A DNA stretch of 64,000 bases from Brachyhypopomus gauderio (taxonomy: Eukaryota; Chordata; Actinopteri; Gymnotiformes; Hypopomidae). Within the stretch, counting starts at the first letter, position 1, and each line of letters begins with the position of its first letter. Both the position numbers and the translations under genes were made by a program. The notes below the pieces were generated by a model. That model was not told the DNA's origin. It was given only the letters and a program-made list of their open reading frames with translations, and ran no database searches. This document shows, one piece after another, positions 41,460 to 58,410 of this stretch. The stretch covers positions 37,064,078-37,128,077 of the forward strand of contig NC_135213.1 in the NCBI RefSeq assembly GCF_052324685.1, read 5' to 3'.

Positions 41460-44211
41460 ATGCTCTCGCACGCGGACCTCCTGGATACTCGCCTCGGTGA
41501 GTTATCGTCACCAAACTCCGGTCTTCAGCTCCACTGTAAGCTAGAGCAACTTTCAATCTATAAAATATGATTTGATGTACATTTAATGCGTAATCTAATT
41601 TTGATCTCAAATTACTTGATATTGTAATTCATTATCCAGTGAATTAATTACATCTAGCATATTTTATCAACCTGTCTAAGTATTGATAGAATGCATGCTG
41701 GTTTAAGTGATGCAATGGTATCTTTGAGACAGGTTGTGAACATGTAATTTAATTATTAGACGTTTTGGTTTGTTATTAAAAAAAATGTGTAACAGCCTAA
41801 ATGTTGGTACATTTTCATTACACGGAAATGTTTAAATTTTCCGCAATGATTTTACAGGGATGAAGGATGCCACGGTCGAGCTACTTGGTCATAGGGATGC
41901 TCTAAAGTGCAGACTCGGGGCAGCGGACACTGGCCACCCTGGCGATCTCACCTCTGCCGCCGACACAGTGGAGGGAACGACCCTGCTCCCCGGGGAAGAT
42001 CTAAGTAACGGTGGATCAAACCCAAATGGCATGCAGCAGGTTAGCACCAAAGACCAAGACAAGCAGCAACAGCAAAGTTCGAATCAGTCGGGCGGACAAC
42101 AGAACCAACAGAAACAGAAACGACACCGGACCCGTTTTACTCCGGCGCAACTTAACGAACTGGAGAGGAGCTTTGCAAAAACCCATTACCCTGACATCTT
42201 CATGAGAGAAGAGCTTGCGTTAAGGATCGGATTAACAGAATCCCGGGTCCAGGTAAGGAAAGCTGCTTCGGATCTCATTTTTTTAAAGCACGACAATGTT
42301 TGGATCCTTGAACAAGGTTGTTGCTATAAAGGTCTTAGTTTGGGTTTTTTGTATTCATAAAACACCATTCCTAGGTTTATATCTATTAATGGCTACTAAT
42401 ATGTATAAATGATTAGTGAGAAGGCATATCTGATTAAATAATGTCTTCCCAAAACCAATGTTACTTATGATGTTACTGCTTGTACTGAATATGAAGAATA
42501 TTTTGCTTTCCCGTTAATAAACTGTTATATTTGTGTCACTGAAATTGTATATTAGGTTTGAACTTTCTCCTGAATCAGAGTTTAATATATATGTTTATAT
42601 AAACAGTTTAATATATGTTTATGTAATCAGAGTTTAATGTAGGCCTACGGTGAAATATTTACAGAATAATTGATCGTAGTCTGGATTTATGCATTTTCAA
42701 TAGGCCTAATAAGAATTCCTGTAAATATATCGCAGAACTTACTTTATAAAATATTTCATAAATAACCGCATCATCTTCAAATAGTATTAACTACAGCGAC
42801 ATAAAGCATTAGCGGCAATATCAGTGATATACTAATTAGCCACTAAACGACGTTAGACGAATAAATAGGCTATTGAAAGCCATAATAATTTTGTCATAAA
42901 TCACTCAGTCGTTTAAATAGTTTTTTTTTCACAATAGAGAGAACACAGGCGAATAAATGCAGGCCTACTTTATGAATTTGTTTTCGGCCCAGGTGATAAA
43001 GCACTAAGGCCAACCAACCGTTTGTCTCTTGAAATGGCCTATCAACCATAATGTCTTCATTTCAGTCCTCCAGCAAAACAGCGTTCTCCAGTTCCTAACG
43101 GCGTAAGAAATCGCATTTCTGGCTGTCCGTGACAAACTTGGAATTTAACTTGTCCCCTACACTATCTCGTTAATTAACATATTGTCCGGATTGCAATTTA
43201 GCATACTACCGTGACTGGAAAACTCAAAAAACCAAGTAATGTTTATCAGCCAAACAATGATAGTGAATTATTGCTTGATGGTGATAAATAAACCTGATTA
43301 AAAGCGCCAAAAGACCAAAAAAATAACAAAGTAACAAAAAAGATAAAGGAATAAAAAACGTACGAGTGCTGGAATATCTGTTTATCATTTTAGGCCTTGC
43401 CTGTTCGCGTATTTGTATTCTCTAGTTTTAATACATTTCTAAAAGTCTTATGATGATAGTTGATTTAATACTAGTACTACTTCTACTACTACTACTACTA
43501 ATAATAATAATAATAATAATGATGATAATAATAATAATAATATTTTCTGATTTTGAGGTAGAGATTCAGTTGCACTAGCTACTTAAAGCATGTTGCGACA
43601 GATACCATCATACACTGAAAACACTTGATCACTGCTATAACCTGAGTGACTGTCAGGCTCATCCTCGCTCTTGTCTGTCCATCACTTCGCAGGTTTGGTT
43701 TCAAAATCGGCGCGCAAAATGGAAGAAACGCAAGAAGACGACGAACGTGTTCCGGGCGCCCGGGACTTTGCTGCCCACACACAGTTTGCCGCAGTTCCCG
43801 TCGGCGTCTGCGGTGGCCGCTATGGGGGACAGCCTCTGTTCTTTTCACGCCAACGACACCCGCTGGGCCGCGGCCGGAATGCCCGGAGTCTCACAGTTAC
43901 AGCTGCCGCCCTCATTAGGCCGACAGCAGGCGATGGCCCAGTCCCTTTCACAGTGTAGTCTCGGAGCTGGTCCCCCTCCAAACTCCATGAGTCTTTCCAA
44001 CAGCTTATCGTCCAACGGCTCCGGTCTTCAGTCGCACCTGTACCAGCCCACTTTCCCTGGTATGGTGCCCGCGTCCCTCTCTGGTCCAACAAATGTGACC
44101 GGTTCACCTCAACTATGTAGCTCCCCGGACAGCGATGTCTGGAGAGGAACCAGCATCGCCTCGCTGCGCAGAAAAGCACTCGAGCACACCGTTTCAATGA
44201 GTTTCACCTAA
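41460..44211 (+). CDS. otp: Orthopedia homeobox transcription factor, complete, 3 exons
   Basis: Coding exons are 41460-41496, 41858-42252 and 43693-44211, joined at GTGAGT/TTTACAG and GTAAGG/TTCGCAG introns, giving 316 aa. The start [13 protein letters not shown] and the end [16 protein letters not shown] match vertebrate OTP. The homeodomain is residues 99-158 (from [11 protein letters not shown] to [15 protein letters not shown]); it has Gln at position 50 and Asn at position 51. The second intron falls between homeodomain residues 46 and 47 (RVQ|VWF), the classic paired-class position. A Gln/Asn-rich linker lies just before the homeodomain, and a C-terminal OAR motif ([13 protein letters not shown]) is present. 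By family knowledge OTP is a nuclear activator needed for hypothalamic neuroendocrine neurons (oxytocin/isotocin, somatostatin, dopaminergic). Teleosts usually keep otpa and otpb, and I cannot tell which this is. The start codon is set by homology of exon 1. Confidence 0.97.
43474..43543. repeat. Compound (ACT)n(AAT)n microsatellite in otp intron 2
   Basis: ACT units switch to AAT units about 150 bp before the otp exon 3 acceptor. Confidence 0.95.
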
Positions 44212-44960
44212 TTTTAATGTTGTGTCCTTGTAAATTTCACACACAGTCAAGAATCGCTCAGGACCTGAGTTCATAACAATTGGCAGCCTTAAAGGAAAAC
44301 GGAATCTCAATAAAATCCAGTCGATGTTTGACGCACATGCACAGTAAATATAGCTGTCATATTTTAAACATTCCTTTAGCCTGGTGTCGGATACGTTTAA
44401 TTTACATGTTTATTTTCCCTAAATAACGGTGTCCTTACAATTTATTTATTTATTTACTTATTTATTTCTTTGTTTATTTATCTATATAAAAATTCTGTTG
44501 ATAATGAAAACAATAGAGGCACGTGCCCTTATGTCACTGATCAAAGATATTTATTAGCCTAAGTTTAATATATGTTCATAACGGCCAAACGTGCTGCATG
44601 ACATGACTGGTTTAAAGCATGGGTCTCATATATGAAGTGGTTTTCCTAGTTTTGTACAGGCGAGGAATGAGACGCAATATGAACAAATTCTCCACCAATC
44701 CGATTCAATTGCATGTACTGCAAGGAACAACAGGGGAGTTTATATAAAGCAGAATCACTTTGAATAGGATGTCTGTGTAGATAAAAGCATTCTTGTTACC
44801 TGCTGGTCTGTTTGTGATATGTTTTGACTTACTGTATGTGCTTATTACTGAAATGTGTTTTGACTTTGTTTTTGTTTTCGTTTTTTCTTAAACATTTATC
44901 CTACCAAACGCAAAACACCTGGGCAGGTTTATATCAATTTATTGTAAATGGGTGAATAAA
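44212..44960 (+). other. otp: Likely otp 3' UTR with AU-rich element and two poly(A) signals
   Basis: After the TAA stop there is an AATAAA at 44309-44314 and another at 44955-44960. Between them, 44440-44482 carries overlapping ATTTA pentamers including the TTATTTATT nonamer, the class II AU-rich element pattern associated with mRNA turnover. Use of the first signal would give a short UTR lacking the element. The UTR ends are inferred, not observed. Confidence 0.45.
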
Positions 44961-45688
44961 ATCATTTTCAGTAATGGCAAAATCGAGAATGGTCCATCTT
45001 TCCATAGAAGAGCATATGAATGTATTATGAAAACAAAAAAATGGATTTCTGATCTCCAACTGAATATGGAGATAGTGGAGATGACTTTTCATAGTGGACC
45101 TCACTAGTACGTCCACATTATTAATAATCTGGATGTAAACATTTATCATTCTACAACTGAATATTGTTAGAACTTCCAGAATGTCCTCTTTTCAGCTTGG
45201 CTGCGAGAATGTGGACAGTGTGGACATGTTGAGGTGTCATGTCGTGATGCTGTCTGGCGTGATGTCTCACAAGTCTGCGCAACGTGTGAGACAGAACATA
45301 AATATTTTGACCCTAGAGTTGCTATTTCCATCTTATGTGTAAAGGTGAGGTATAGCTTGTGTTCTGAGGGACTGCGGTGAGATTAGTGTTTTCTTGAGGA
45401 GATGTGTTTGACAATTTATTGTCATAGATGGATTCTTAGGTGACTCTTCAAATTAGCCTTGCATGCCTAAAAGAAGAACTCAAAAGAGAAGAATTCAAAA
45501 AACGAAGGGATAAACCATGGAAGTCGTGTTTTTTTTTTCAAAAATAAATGATAGGCATTAAAAAACTATACAAACAAGATTTCTGCAAAGGCAGCATTAC
45601 CACCATGGTGATACTCAAATACCTGCAGTGTTGATACACAGACTGCTGGTCTGGCTTTCTTTCAATCAATTTCTCTTTCTCTATTTCA

Positions 45689-45690
<2 letters not shown>

Positions 45691-45754
<64 letters not shown>
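45691..45754. repeat. (CA)n microsatellite
   Basis: About 32 CA units. Confidence 0.95.
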
Positions 45755-45755
<1 letters not shown>

Positions 45756-46206
45756 CACAACTGTCTCAAAAGGTGCCATGGTATATCTCAGAGAATCCAC
45801 AGATCAGTGATTGACAACCAGCAGAGATGCATTGTTGTCCACAAGGGATGGAGCAACATTGGAACCAATTAGTGGGTAATCACAGACATGTTCGGCTCCT
45901 GCATCCTTTGTGTGCTTTGAAGCAGTTGCCACTGGGGAGGGTTTAGAGGCCACAAGTATCTGCTTTGTCCTGCTACCGCCAAAATAAATGTCAGTTTGTG
46001 GGAAAATACGCAATGAAAGGGGCTCACAGAGGCTAGACGGAGTCCGAATCCACCCACAGTCCAGTTTTAATGTTGTAGATGTAGTAAATGCATCCACTGT
46101 CTCATATAATATGAAAAGAAATGAATACATTGAGTTACACATAGTATTCGTGCAAAAAAAAAACAATAAATATTCATTGAAATTAAATGTTATTCAAGTG
46201 TAACTG

Positions 46207-46210
<4 letters not shown>

Positions 46211-46281
<71 letters not shown>
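46211..46281. repeat. (AT)n microsatellite
   Basis: About 35 AT units; a second, shorter AT run follows at 46400-46428. Confidence 0.95.
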
Positions 46282-46286
<5 letters not shown>

Positions 46287-46390
46287 GATGTGTAACTGTG
46301 TAAGCTAATGCTTTGCAAACCATATATTCTTCACTACAGTTTAGAGTATTTCTACACACACACACATTATATATATAGACTAAATATGTA

Positions 46391-46430
<40 letters not shown>

Positions 46431-46574
46431 TCAGAAGTGGTTGCGTGCGTCTTACCTACGGCTGTAGAAAATTATCAAGTGCTGGAACCCCCAAACGGTC
46501 ATTTTCAGCAAGCTCTCTCTCCCTCTCCATATAAAGTTAATTGTCTCTGAGAATTAGTGGAGGGATCTCATTGA

Positions 46575-46745
46575 GGTGACAGAATGCGGCGGCCCCGTGA
46601 GCGGCTCCCCGGGTCCCTCGCGCGGCCTGCGCGCACGCATCCATCATCATCAGCCTCAGCATCTGCTCCGAGCGAGCGGTCCGGGCTCGCGCGGCCTCCT
46701 GTGCTCACGCGCTCCCTGCAGACGCGCCGCTATTTTTTCGCAATG
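46575..46745. other. CpG-rich patch
   Basis: About 170 bp with a strong CpG excess (such as GCGGCGGCCCCGTGAGCGGC near 46590 and GCGCGGCCTGCGCGCACGCA near 46620) in AT-rich flanks. It could be a small CpG island for an unannotated transcript or a regulatory element. No coding evidence was seen. Confidence 0.35.
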
Positions 46746-47415
46746 TGCCACATTCGTGGCAAACGTTGTATGATAATCAGATGATCGGGAGAAGTTGGCT
46801 GGTGGAGATGTTGAATGATGAGTTTTAAGTTTTAGAGGAGTAGTGACTGACTTTGCTTGGCGCTGTCCATCTGAGTGCTTTTCTCCGTCTAATACACCTG
46901 GACCGTTTTTTACAAGATACCAAGACGTTGAGAAGCTGAATCAGGTGCTTTATGGTTGGGAGTATCCTTAACTCTGCACCGCTGGAGAGTGTGTTTGGTT
47001 TATCACTGCCGTGTGTGGATCTGAATAGTAACAGTTATCAGCAACTTTGCTTTTCTGTTATTTATCATCGCAGTCAGAAAGCACATTATCTACAAGTCAC
47101 ACACTGGAATAAAGTATTAAAGAACAGTGGCATAGCACTCTCCTCCCAGGGTTTCTCTATAGCTTAGAGTAGTTTGAACAAGAAACACTCCCTTAATCTT
47201 TTACTGTAGGCATTCCGCTGGGCTTGACTATACTTGCCCTTGGGTTCCTCTGCCTGAACATGGAAAACACCCTACAGGCTCTGACAGGAGCGGCAGCCTG
47301 GCGGTAAATCAGAAATCGGTGCTGGGGAGAGATGAGCAAGCCACCGTGAAGGTCGTAGCCGGGAGCCCTCTCGTGTCGATCCACACAGCGCTCACAAGCG
47401 TGACCAACGGCTCGT

Positions 47416-47572
47416 ACCCGCGTGAGACCTGGCCACGGCGCGTCCCCGCGCGAGACCTGGCCACGGCGCGTCCCCGCGCGAGACCTGGCCACGGCGTGTC
47501 CCCGCGCGAGACCTGGCCGTGTCCCCGCGCGAGACCTGGCCACGGCGTGTCCCCGCGTGAAACCTGGCCACA
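47416..47572. repeat. 27 bp GC-rich minisatellite
   Basis: Units of the form CGCGAGACCTGGCCACGGCG plus [C/T]GTCCCC repeat about 5.5 times; one unit is shortened. Because 27 is a multiple of 3, the array stays open in several frames on both strands, producing false open frames. It is CpG-dense. Confidence 0.9.
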
Positions 47573-49217
47573 TTGTCCGTCATAATCTGGTGTTCCCATC
47601 CGCAGCGATCTAGATATCCACCTATCCTGCACGCATGTACGACATTTAATTGCACCCGCAGTCACACTGAAAATGCAAAAGGAGAATACAAAATAAGGAA
47701 TTCTAAATATGTAGGCTATCTGTTCTGTTTTATCAATAGGTATTAAAACGTTGCGTCGGGATGTTATTGAGATTGCGAAAAGATGAGCCAATCTCAGTAA
47801 TCCACACCAATCACGGGTAACCAATTATGCTTATATCTTTTCCATTAAAAAGGTTAAACATTTTGACAGTGTGTTTATCTATGGCATTTGTTGAGAATAA
47901 GGTATTAAAAAAAAACATGTTGGCATACTGCCACCTGCTGGTGTTCTGACAGTCAGACACGATAGTTAAGAATGTAGAACTGACACAAGTAACTGGAAAA
48001 TATTGGGTTTAGGTTAGGTTTAGAAAGCTAATATTTAATGTTAAACATTACATAGACATGTTTACTTCAATTAGTCGACATAAACTGGCTTGTTTTTTTA
48101 ACTAAATGCGTAGAGATTATGTAGTTTATCTAAGCTATAAGATCTATAAGCTATAAAGAGCTAAGCTATAAGATCAAGTACAATTATGGGGAATTAAATC
48201 AATGCAATGTTTAGAATTAAAAACCATTACTTCACCTATTTTAAGGGTATTCATGATAGAGTTCAGTGGAGAAGAGTTACACCTTAGAGGGTCGACTGGG
48301 ACCCATTGCTAAGAGCGTTGGCCTCTTTAATCCCTCCCCACACAAGCCGCCTCAATCTGGCATTAGAGCTCGAGTCAATGGTGCACGCAGCTGCTATAAA
48401 TACACCCAGATCCCCTTCACACCCAGAACTACGTCTTCATAAGCGTTCTAAATGGGACCCTGTGACCAGTTCACTTCCTCAGGGGGTCAGCCTCATGCGT
48501 TGACATGAGATGAGCTTCACATTAAAGCAGGCACGCTGTAACTTAGTGTAAAAAGATGACTCCTGCAGCCTCAGCCAGTGCTAGTCTCTCCCTACGCTCC
48601 TACCCGCACAATAGCGCAAGCCCTGTACAGGCTTATAATGGGATTAGGAGGTGCACGTCCTTTAGTCCAATTCCAGTAATGTAAATCTGCCCATTTGAAA
48701 GTCCTGGCTATCTGCTGATCACACCAGGCAGGTTAAATCAATGTATGTGAATAAGTACATGTGTTTATGTGTTCACACTGTATTGCAGTGCAGTGTGCTG
48801 GATGTGATATGTGGCCTTTATGGCAGAAAACAGGTGAACACAAGAATTACTTAGCAAGTCAGAACTCTCTCCTCCAGCGTATGTAAAATTCATTTGCAAT
48901 TATCGTCTCCGAGACAGCCTCTTAAAAATCAACAATGAATTAAGCAGTCATTATTTAGTTGACTATTTGCATAATACCAACATTTACAAACTGACTGCAA
49001 TAAATCAGGAAAAAATTCCTCTTGTCATGTTCTGAATGTCGTCCCCATAACTGATGGACTGCTTACTGAATAAGCACACTGATAAATGTAGGCATCCGCA
49101 CAGTTTAACCAGAACTGTACACTCATTAAGTGTGTGAGAGGGGAGAATGATGTTTGGTGTGTTGCCTGTGCAAACTGTAATGTGTTTAACTGCAGAAGAA
49201 AGCCTGACTTTGAGCAG

Positions 49218-49385
49218 AGCAGGATAGCACAGCAGGACGGCAGAGCAGGACAGGACAGAACAGTTGGACAGCACAGGAGGACAGGACAGCAGGACAGCAG
49301 AGAAGAGCAGGACAGCACAGGAGGAAAGCAGAGCAGGACAGGACAGAACAGTTGGACAGCACAGGAGGACAGGACAGCAGGATGC
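49218..49385. repeat. GGACA-rich minisatellite
   Basis: Higher-order repeat built from GGACA/AGCAGGACAG units. A segment of about 50 nt containing GGACAGAACAGTTGGACAGC occurs twice. Confidence 0.85.
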
Positions 49386-49712
49386 TGGTATCTACAATGT
49401 AGGCTGGAATCTAAATTATAGAATGGAATCCAAATTATAGGCTGGGATCTAGATTACAGGCTGGATGCATGTTGTAATCCCCAGGGCTCCATCATTTCAG
49501 GATTAACATATTTTGTTAATTGGTTGTTTATTATTGTGCATCCTCTACTATCACAATAGCAAATTGTGCAACATGTTCACTGTCCGTTAGGTCCATGTCA
49601 GTCCATGGTCACAATGCAGCCAAATTACAGTAGCCTATACCACACTGAAGCCATGTTGCACATTGGATTAGTATTTGAAGGCTCTAGACAAACTCCAAAC
49701 ACACAAAGTGGT

Positions 49713-49731
49713 TTTATTAGAATAATTTATT
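49713..49731 (-). terminator. ckmt2: ckmt2 polyadenylation signals
   Basis: On the minus strand there are two AATAAA hexamers, at 49726-49731 and 49713-49718, about 107-125 nt after the ckmt2 stop codon. This implies a short 3' UTR. Confidence 0.6.
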
Positions 49732-49837
49732 GAATGGAGATGTCCAGTAAGACCTGCAGGAGTGGAGGAGACTAGAGAGGACGGAGTCTGCACGTCTCCT
49801 GTCAGACTGGAGTCCACACGCATGGTCTCACTCCTGC

Positions 49838-54290
<4,453 letters not shown>

Positions 54291-54299
54291 CCTCGCCAG

Positions 54300-55720
54300 T
54301 CAGATGTCTGCACAGCTCTGCTGTCTGGGTGACGGCAGTAAACACTCGCGTTACACTGTGAAATGCCTTAATGCTCAAACGCTGTCAAGCGACACGTCAG
54401 AATGTAAGTCTGTTTATTGTGATTCACAGGCCTGGTTCATTGGAACAGTGATTTATACTGTGTATGTGCTCAATTGCTTTAATATATGTTGCATGCATAG
54501 CAGCATGTGTAATGATAATTAAACAAGAAAAAGAAAAGTTCTTGCTGCACAAGCAAAGTTCTTCTGAATTAAAAGGAGGAACCAGTCTGTATATGACCAG
54601 GTCTTTAAATCAGAACATTCACTCCATGGGGCTCTGAAGTGGAGATCAGATCTTTTTCTTTGAGTTTCCTAATTTCATTGCCACCATAGCAGTCACTGGT
54701 AAGGCAAAAATATATGTCATTAATACAAAGTCCCTTCAAATGCCTTTCAACTGGCAAGAACTAATCCTTAATCCAATCCAAATCCTTGGTCTGAAGATCA
54801 GCAATAGACAGAAGATCTATGTTTCCGATATAAAGTAATATAAAACTGATCTTGCTAAAGTGCACCTACTAAAGTGTGTAAATATATATTCCATACACAT
54901 CTGCAAATTAAATCATTTCTAATAACGAAACTCTTTAACATGCTTTAACAGCACAGCAGCGCTACAGGCTATTCTGGCCACCAGGGGGCATCAGCAGCCA
55001 GACCGAAGATGATCACCACGTCACTGGGCGGAGTATTAATAGCAGCCGCTCTAGATGATGCATTACTGTTGGGTCCCTGCTGGCGTTAAGCCAAGTCACC
55101 ACATGATCTACACTTACATTCCAGAGGGGTCAGAGCGGCTTAGCCAGGGGCAGCAGAGACACAGGCCCTGTGGTGCTAACGCTAGTCACCCGGCTCTGGA
55201 CTCCCCACGCTTGTTGGGTTTGTCTCATCTCTACCCAGACGTGAATATTTGTGGCTTCTACGGAGGTCTCAGTTTGACGTCCGCACTGATTTGCAGCAGA
55301 CATTCGATACTCACAAGCAAGAGCCACAAACCACTGTGAGCAGTGCAGTGAGAGACATTTGTGCTGACAATCTGGACAGAAACACTGCACCACATAACTT
55401 TATTTTCATTCAAATAACCATTTGACATTCCAACAATGAAAAAATAATTAAATGCATTGACCAATACACCATAATATACCTATACCTCATATAATTCAAA
55501 TATCAGTCACATTTCTGGATAAATCACTGTGTTTGCATCAAGTGAAATAAGTCACTAATAAGCCAAGGTGAACAACAAACTCAAAGCGGTGTTGTACTCA
55601 CTGTGGAGAGACAGGAAACAGGGTCCGAGCACACAGCCGAGCAGGCAGGTCACTGTGAAGTGAGGCTAACCGGGCCACACAGGCATTAAGAGCTTGTCCC
55701 ACTAGCCAATCGCAGTCCAG
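54300..55720 (-). promoter_or_regulatory. ckmt2: Putative ckmt2 5' UTR exon, first intron and promoter
   Basis: A candidate acceptor (CACCCAG) sits about 25-35 nt upstream of the ATG. A good donor, CCACA|GTGAGTAC, ends at 55602 on the minus strand and could close a noncoding first exon starting near 55650-55700. An inverted CCAAT box (CCAAT on the plus strand at 55706-55710) lies just upstream. Creatine kinase genes commonly have noncoding leading exons. No TATA box was seen, and the transcription start is inferred. Confidence 0.35.
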
Positions 55721-55855
55721 CCCTCAGCGTGTCATGACCCAACGCACCTCCCTGCTGTCAGGACAGAATGCCCTTGAGATCGGGCCCTCCCCGACCCGTC
55801 CAGATCTCCGGGTCTGTCCAAGTGGGCTGCCCTGTGCCCTGTGATGTGCAGCTGC

Positions 55856-55889
55856 ACGCACACACGCACACACACACACACACACACAT

Positions 55890-55957
<68 letters not shown>
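55856..55957. repeat. (CA)n microsatellite
   Basis: CA repeat with one CG and one TG interruption. Confidence 0.95.
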
Positions 55958-55959
<2 letters not shown>

Positions 55960-56380
55960 CACTGCTCCAGCCAACCTGATCTTCTAAAGTGACCCATTTT
56001 TTCATTCAATCTTAGATACATTGTACTGTATTTCATGTTGTGTTTACTATGGAAGGGTCTTAACATTAATATCACGCCTGATTTTACTGTACTGAGTTAA
56101 TTAGAATTTAGAGAAGTAAAGAAATTTTGATTATTCCAACTTGGATTATTTGGGTATGAGTGAATAAATAAATAAACATTAATTATTTGATATTATTAAT
56201 AAAATTGTTTTGTTTATAACTACAGTTTCATGTTTTTCAATAAATGCCCACATTTATGTAATTTTAGGTATTTTCTGCATAGAAAACCAGTAGTGAAGGT
56301 CATAATTAATGGTTAAAGTGGTGAACACGTTCCAAACAGAAATATGAGAGCTGTAGTTTTATCAGGCCAGCTGATCATAT

Positions 56381-56832
56381 CTGAGAGAGAGAGAGAGGAG
56401 AGAGCTAACCGAAGAGAGGGCAGAGCTAACCGAAGAGAGGGCAGAGCTAACCTGAGAGGGGAGAGCTAACCTGAGAGAGGGCAGAGCTAACCTAAGAGAG
56501 GGAGAGCTAACCTAAGAGAGGGAGAGTTGACCTAAGAGAGGGAGAGCTAACCTAAGAGAGGGGAAAGCCAACCTAAGAGAGGGGAGAGCTAACCTAAGAG
56601 AGGGAGAGCTAACCTAAGAGAGGGGAGAGCTAACCTAAGAGAGGGGAGAGCTAACCTAAGAGAGGGAGAGCTAACCTAAGAGAGGGAGAGCTAACCTAAG
56701 AGAGGGAGAGCTAACCTAAGAGAGGGGAAAGCCAACCTAAGAGAGGGGAGAGCTAACCTAAGAGAGGGAGAGCTAACCTAAGAGAGGGAGAGCTAACCTA
56801 AGAGAGGGAGAGCTAACCTAAGAGAGGGGAAA
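56381..56832. repeat. ~19-20 bp minisatellite
   Basis: About 22 units of GAGAGCTAACCTAAGAGAGG type, varying by one or two G residues and a few substitutions, upstream of ckmt2. Confidence 0.9.
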
Positions 56833-58410
56833 GCTAACTCGTGCACCAGCGTCACAGCTCCTGCCTCAGACTGCACAGAGAGTGAAATATGATAGTCTGC
56901 TACTGTGCTAAGACTCACCAGCGTCATTCACACCAGCTGGGAATGACAAGTCCCTCTTATAGCCAAACCATCATTTGATCTCACACTAACACACTACACT
57001 ACCAGTACCATATGGGTCTAAGGGTCTTATGGGTATACAATATACCAATTAATATTTGCAATTAATAAAATGTAAATTAAAGCAATTAATGCAGTTATAT
57101 TAATGCAATTCATATAGAAAACTGATGCTAATGTGAAGGAGAGAATGGGAATTATGATCAAAAGGTACGTTTCCATTTGAACCACTAGATGGCAGCACCT
57201 GCCAAGCGGTGAGGAGAAATAGCGCTACCAAATTTCCCATGAATATCTTGATCATTTTTATTTGAAATGAAAGCATGAACCTGGAATGTCCAAGCCAGTC
57301 ATCCTCTACAACAATCAGGGGAAAAAAAAAAGAAAATGACAGCAATAGGACAGACAGTATCGATCATACACGAGAAAAGCATCTCACACGAGGAATCCAG
57401 AGTAGACATGCGCCAGCATGCAATACACACCAACAATGCGATGTGTGTACAACTACTTACTATTGAATCTAAACAGAACAAGACACACAACTTAAAAGCA
57501 GTCGGATATGCTACATTTCTTTTGCCTAGTTTTGCAAAGTGGAACAGTACATTAATAGTGCTTGCAGAAATCAAAGAAGTTAATATATATTTTTTAAATC
57601 ACCATAACATAACGTCATAAATTACATACTATATTCAGAAAAAAAGTTCAAATAAATATGTCAAGAAATAAATATTACAATTACCCACTCAGATAAGCAA
57701 CGCTACATGGCTGAAACCAACCCATTGCTGGTCCATCCCAATGTCAGACAACCCCGTTACCTTTAGTGCTTACAGTACATTGACACACACAGGAGAAATA
57801 AAGCTAACCGAATAAAGTTATCAGACAAACAAAACATTATCTTCATACAGCACAGTGGTAGATATATATTTATAGCCAGATTGACAGTTCTCTGTCAATA
57901 TATGCATATGAAATCTCCAGGCATAATGGAGAATGGAGCAGGATCATCCATTGAAACGTTGTCCATCATTTTGAGGTTTTGAGAGACAATACAGTGGAAC
58001 AGTGTCTATGAAAATCGGCACGAACGAATCTCTCACAATGTAGTTTTACAGCATGCATACGATGTAGTTTTACAGTTGCATGCAAACTGCAGAAAAGTTG
58101 CCCCGTTGTAACTTGCACATCAGTGTAATCAACTGACCAGATACTCAGAGACAGGGAACTGGATTAACAAACAGGGTTCCTTCCGGAGGAGAACGTAAAC
58201 ATGTTCTCTGGGAGCATTAGCCATGAGAACAAACTTGGATCGCTGACTTTCAACACAGGATCATCTCAGACCCCTAAGGACAAAGTGCAAAATATGGCCG
58301 AAGCAATATTTGTGTGCTTACTGCAATGCTACAAGCTGATCACATTTTAAAGATATTGTTAAAGAATTTGCTTTAAAGGTCCACAGACTCACTGCAAAGT
58401 ATTATTATTA

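Larger units (their letters stand above)
44961..49712. other. Intergenic region between otp and ckmt2 (convergent genes)
   Basis: No recognised gene. It contains CA and AT microsatellites (45691-45754, 46211-46281, 46400-46428), a CpG-rich unique patch at 46580-46740, a 27 bp GC-rich minisatellite (47416-47572) and a GGACA-rich minisatellite (49218-49385). A 120-codon minus-strand frame at 45804-46166 has no recognisable homology. Confidence 0.5.
55721..58410. other. Intergenic region between ckmt2 and rasgrf2
   Basis: Contains a CA microsatellite (55856-55957), the minisatellite at 56381-56832 and AT-rich unique DNA. No recognised exon. The open frames here are short and lack family features. 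Confidence 0.5.

Noticed and set aside
45804..46166. 120-codon minus-strand open frame
   Set aside because: It is the most protein-like of the intergenic frames, but I recognise no family and see no neighbouring exons. A protein search would settle it; currently unsupported.
47193..47824. Open frames of 126 and 171 codons on the minus strand with repeated Gly-Asp-Ala-Arg-type units
   Set aside because: They come from the 27 bp minisatellite, open on both strands because the unit length is a multiple of three. No domain and no exon structure was recognised.
56381..56832. Possible telomere-like or CRISPR array from repeated CTAACCT
   Set aside because: The ~19-20 bp unit has only one CTAACC per unit and no spacers; it is an ordinary minisatellite.
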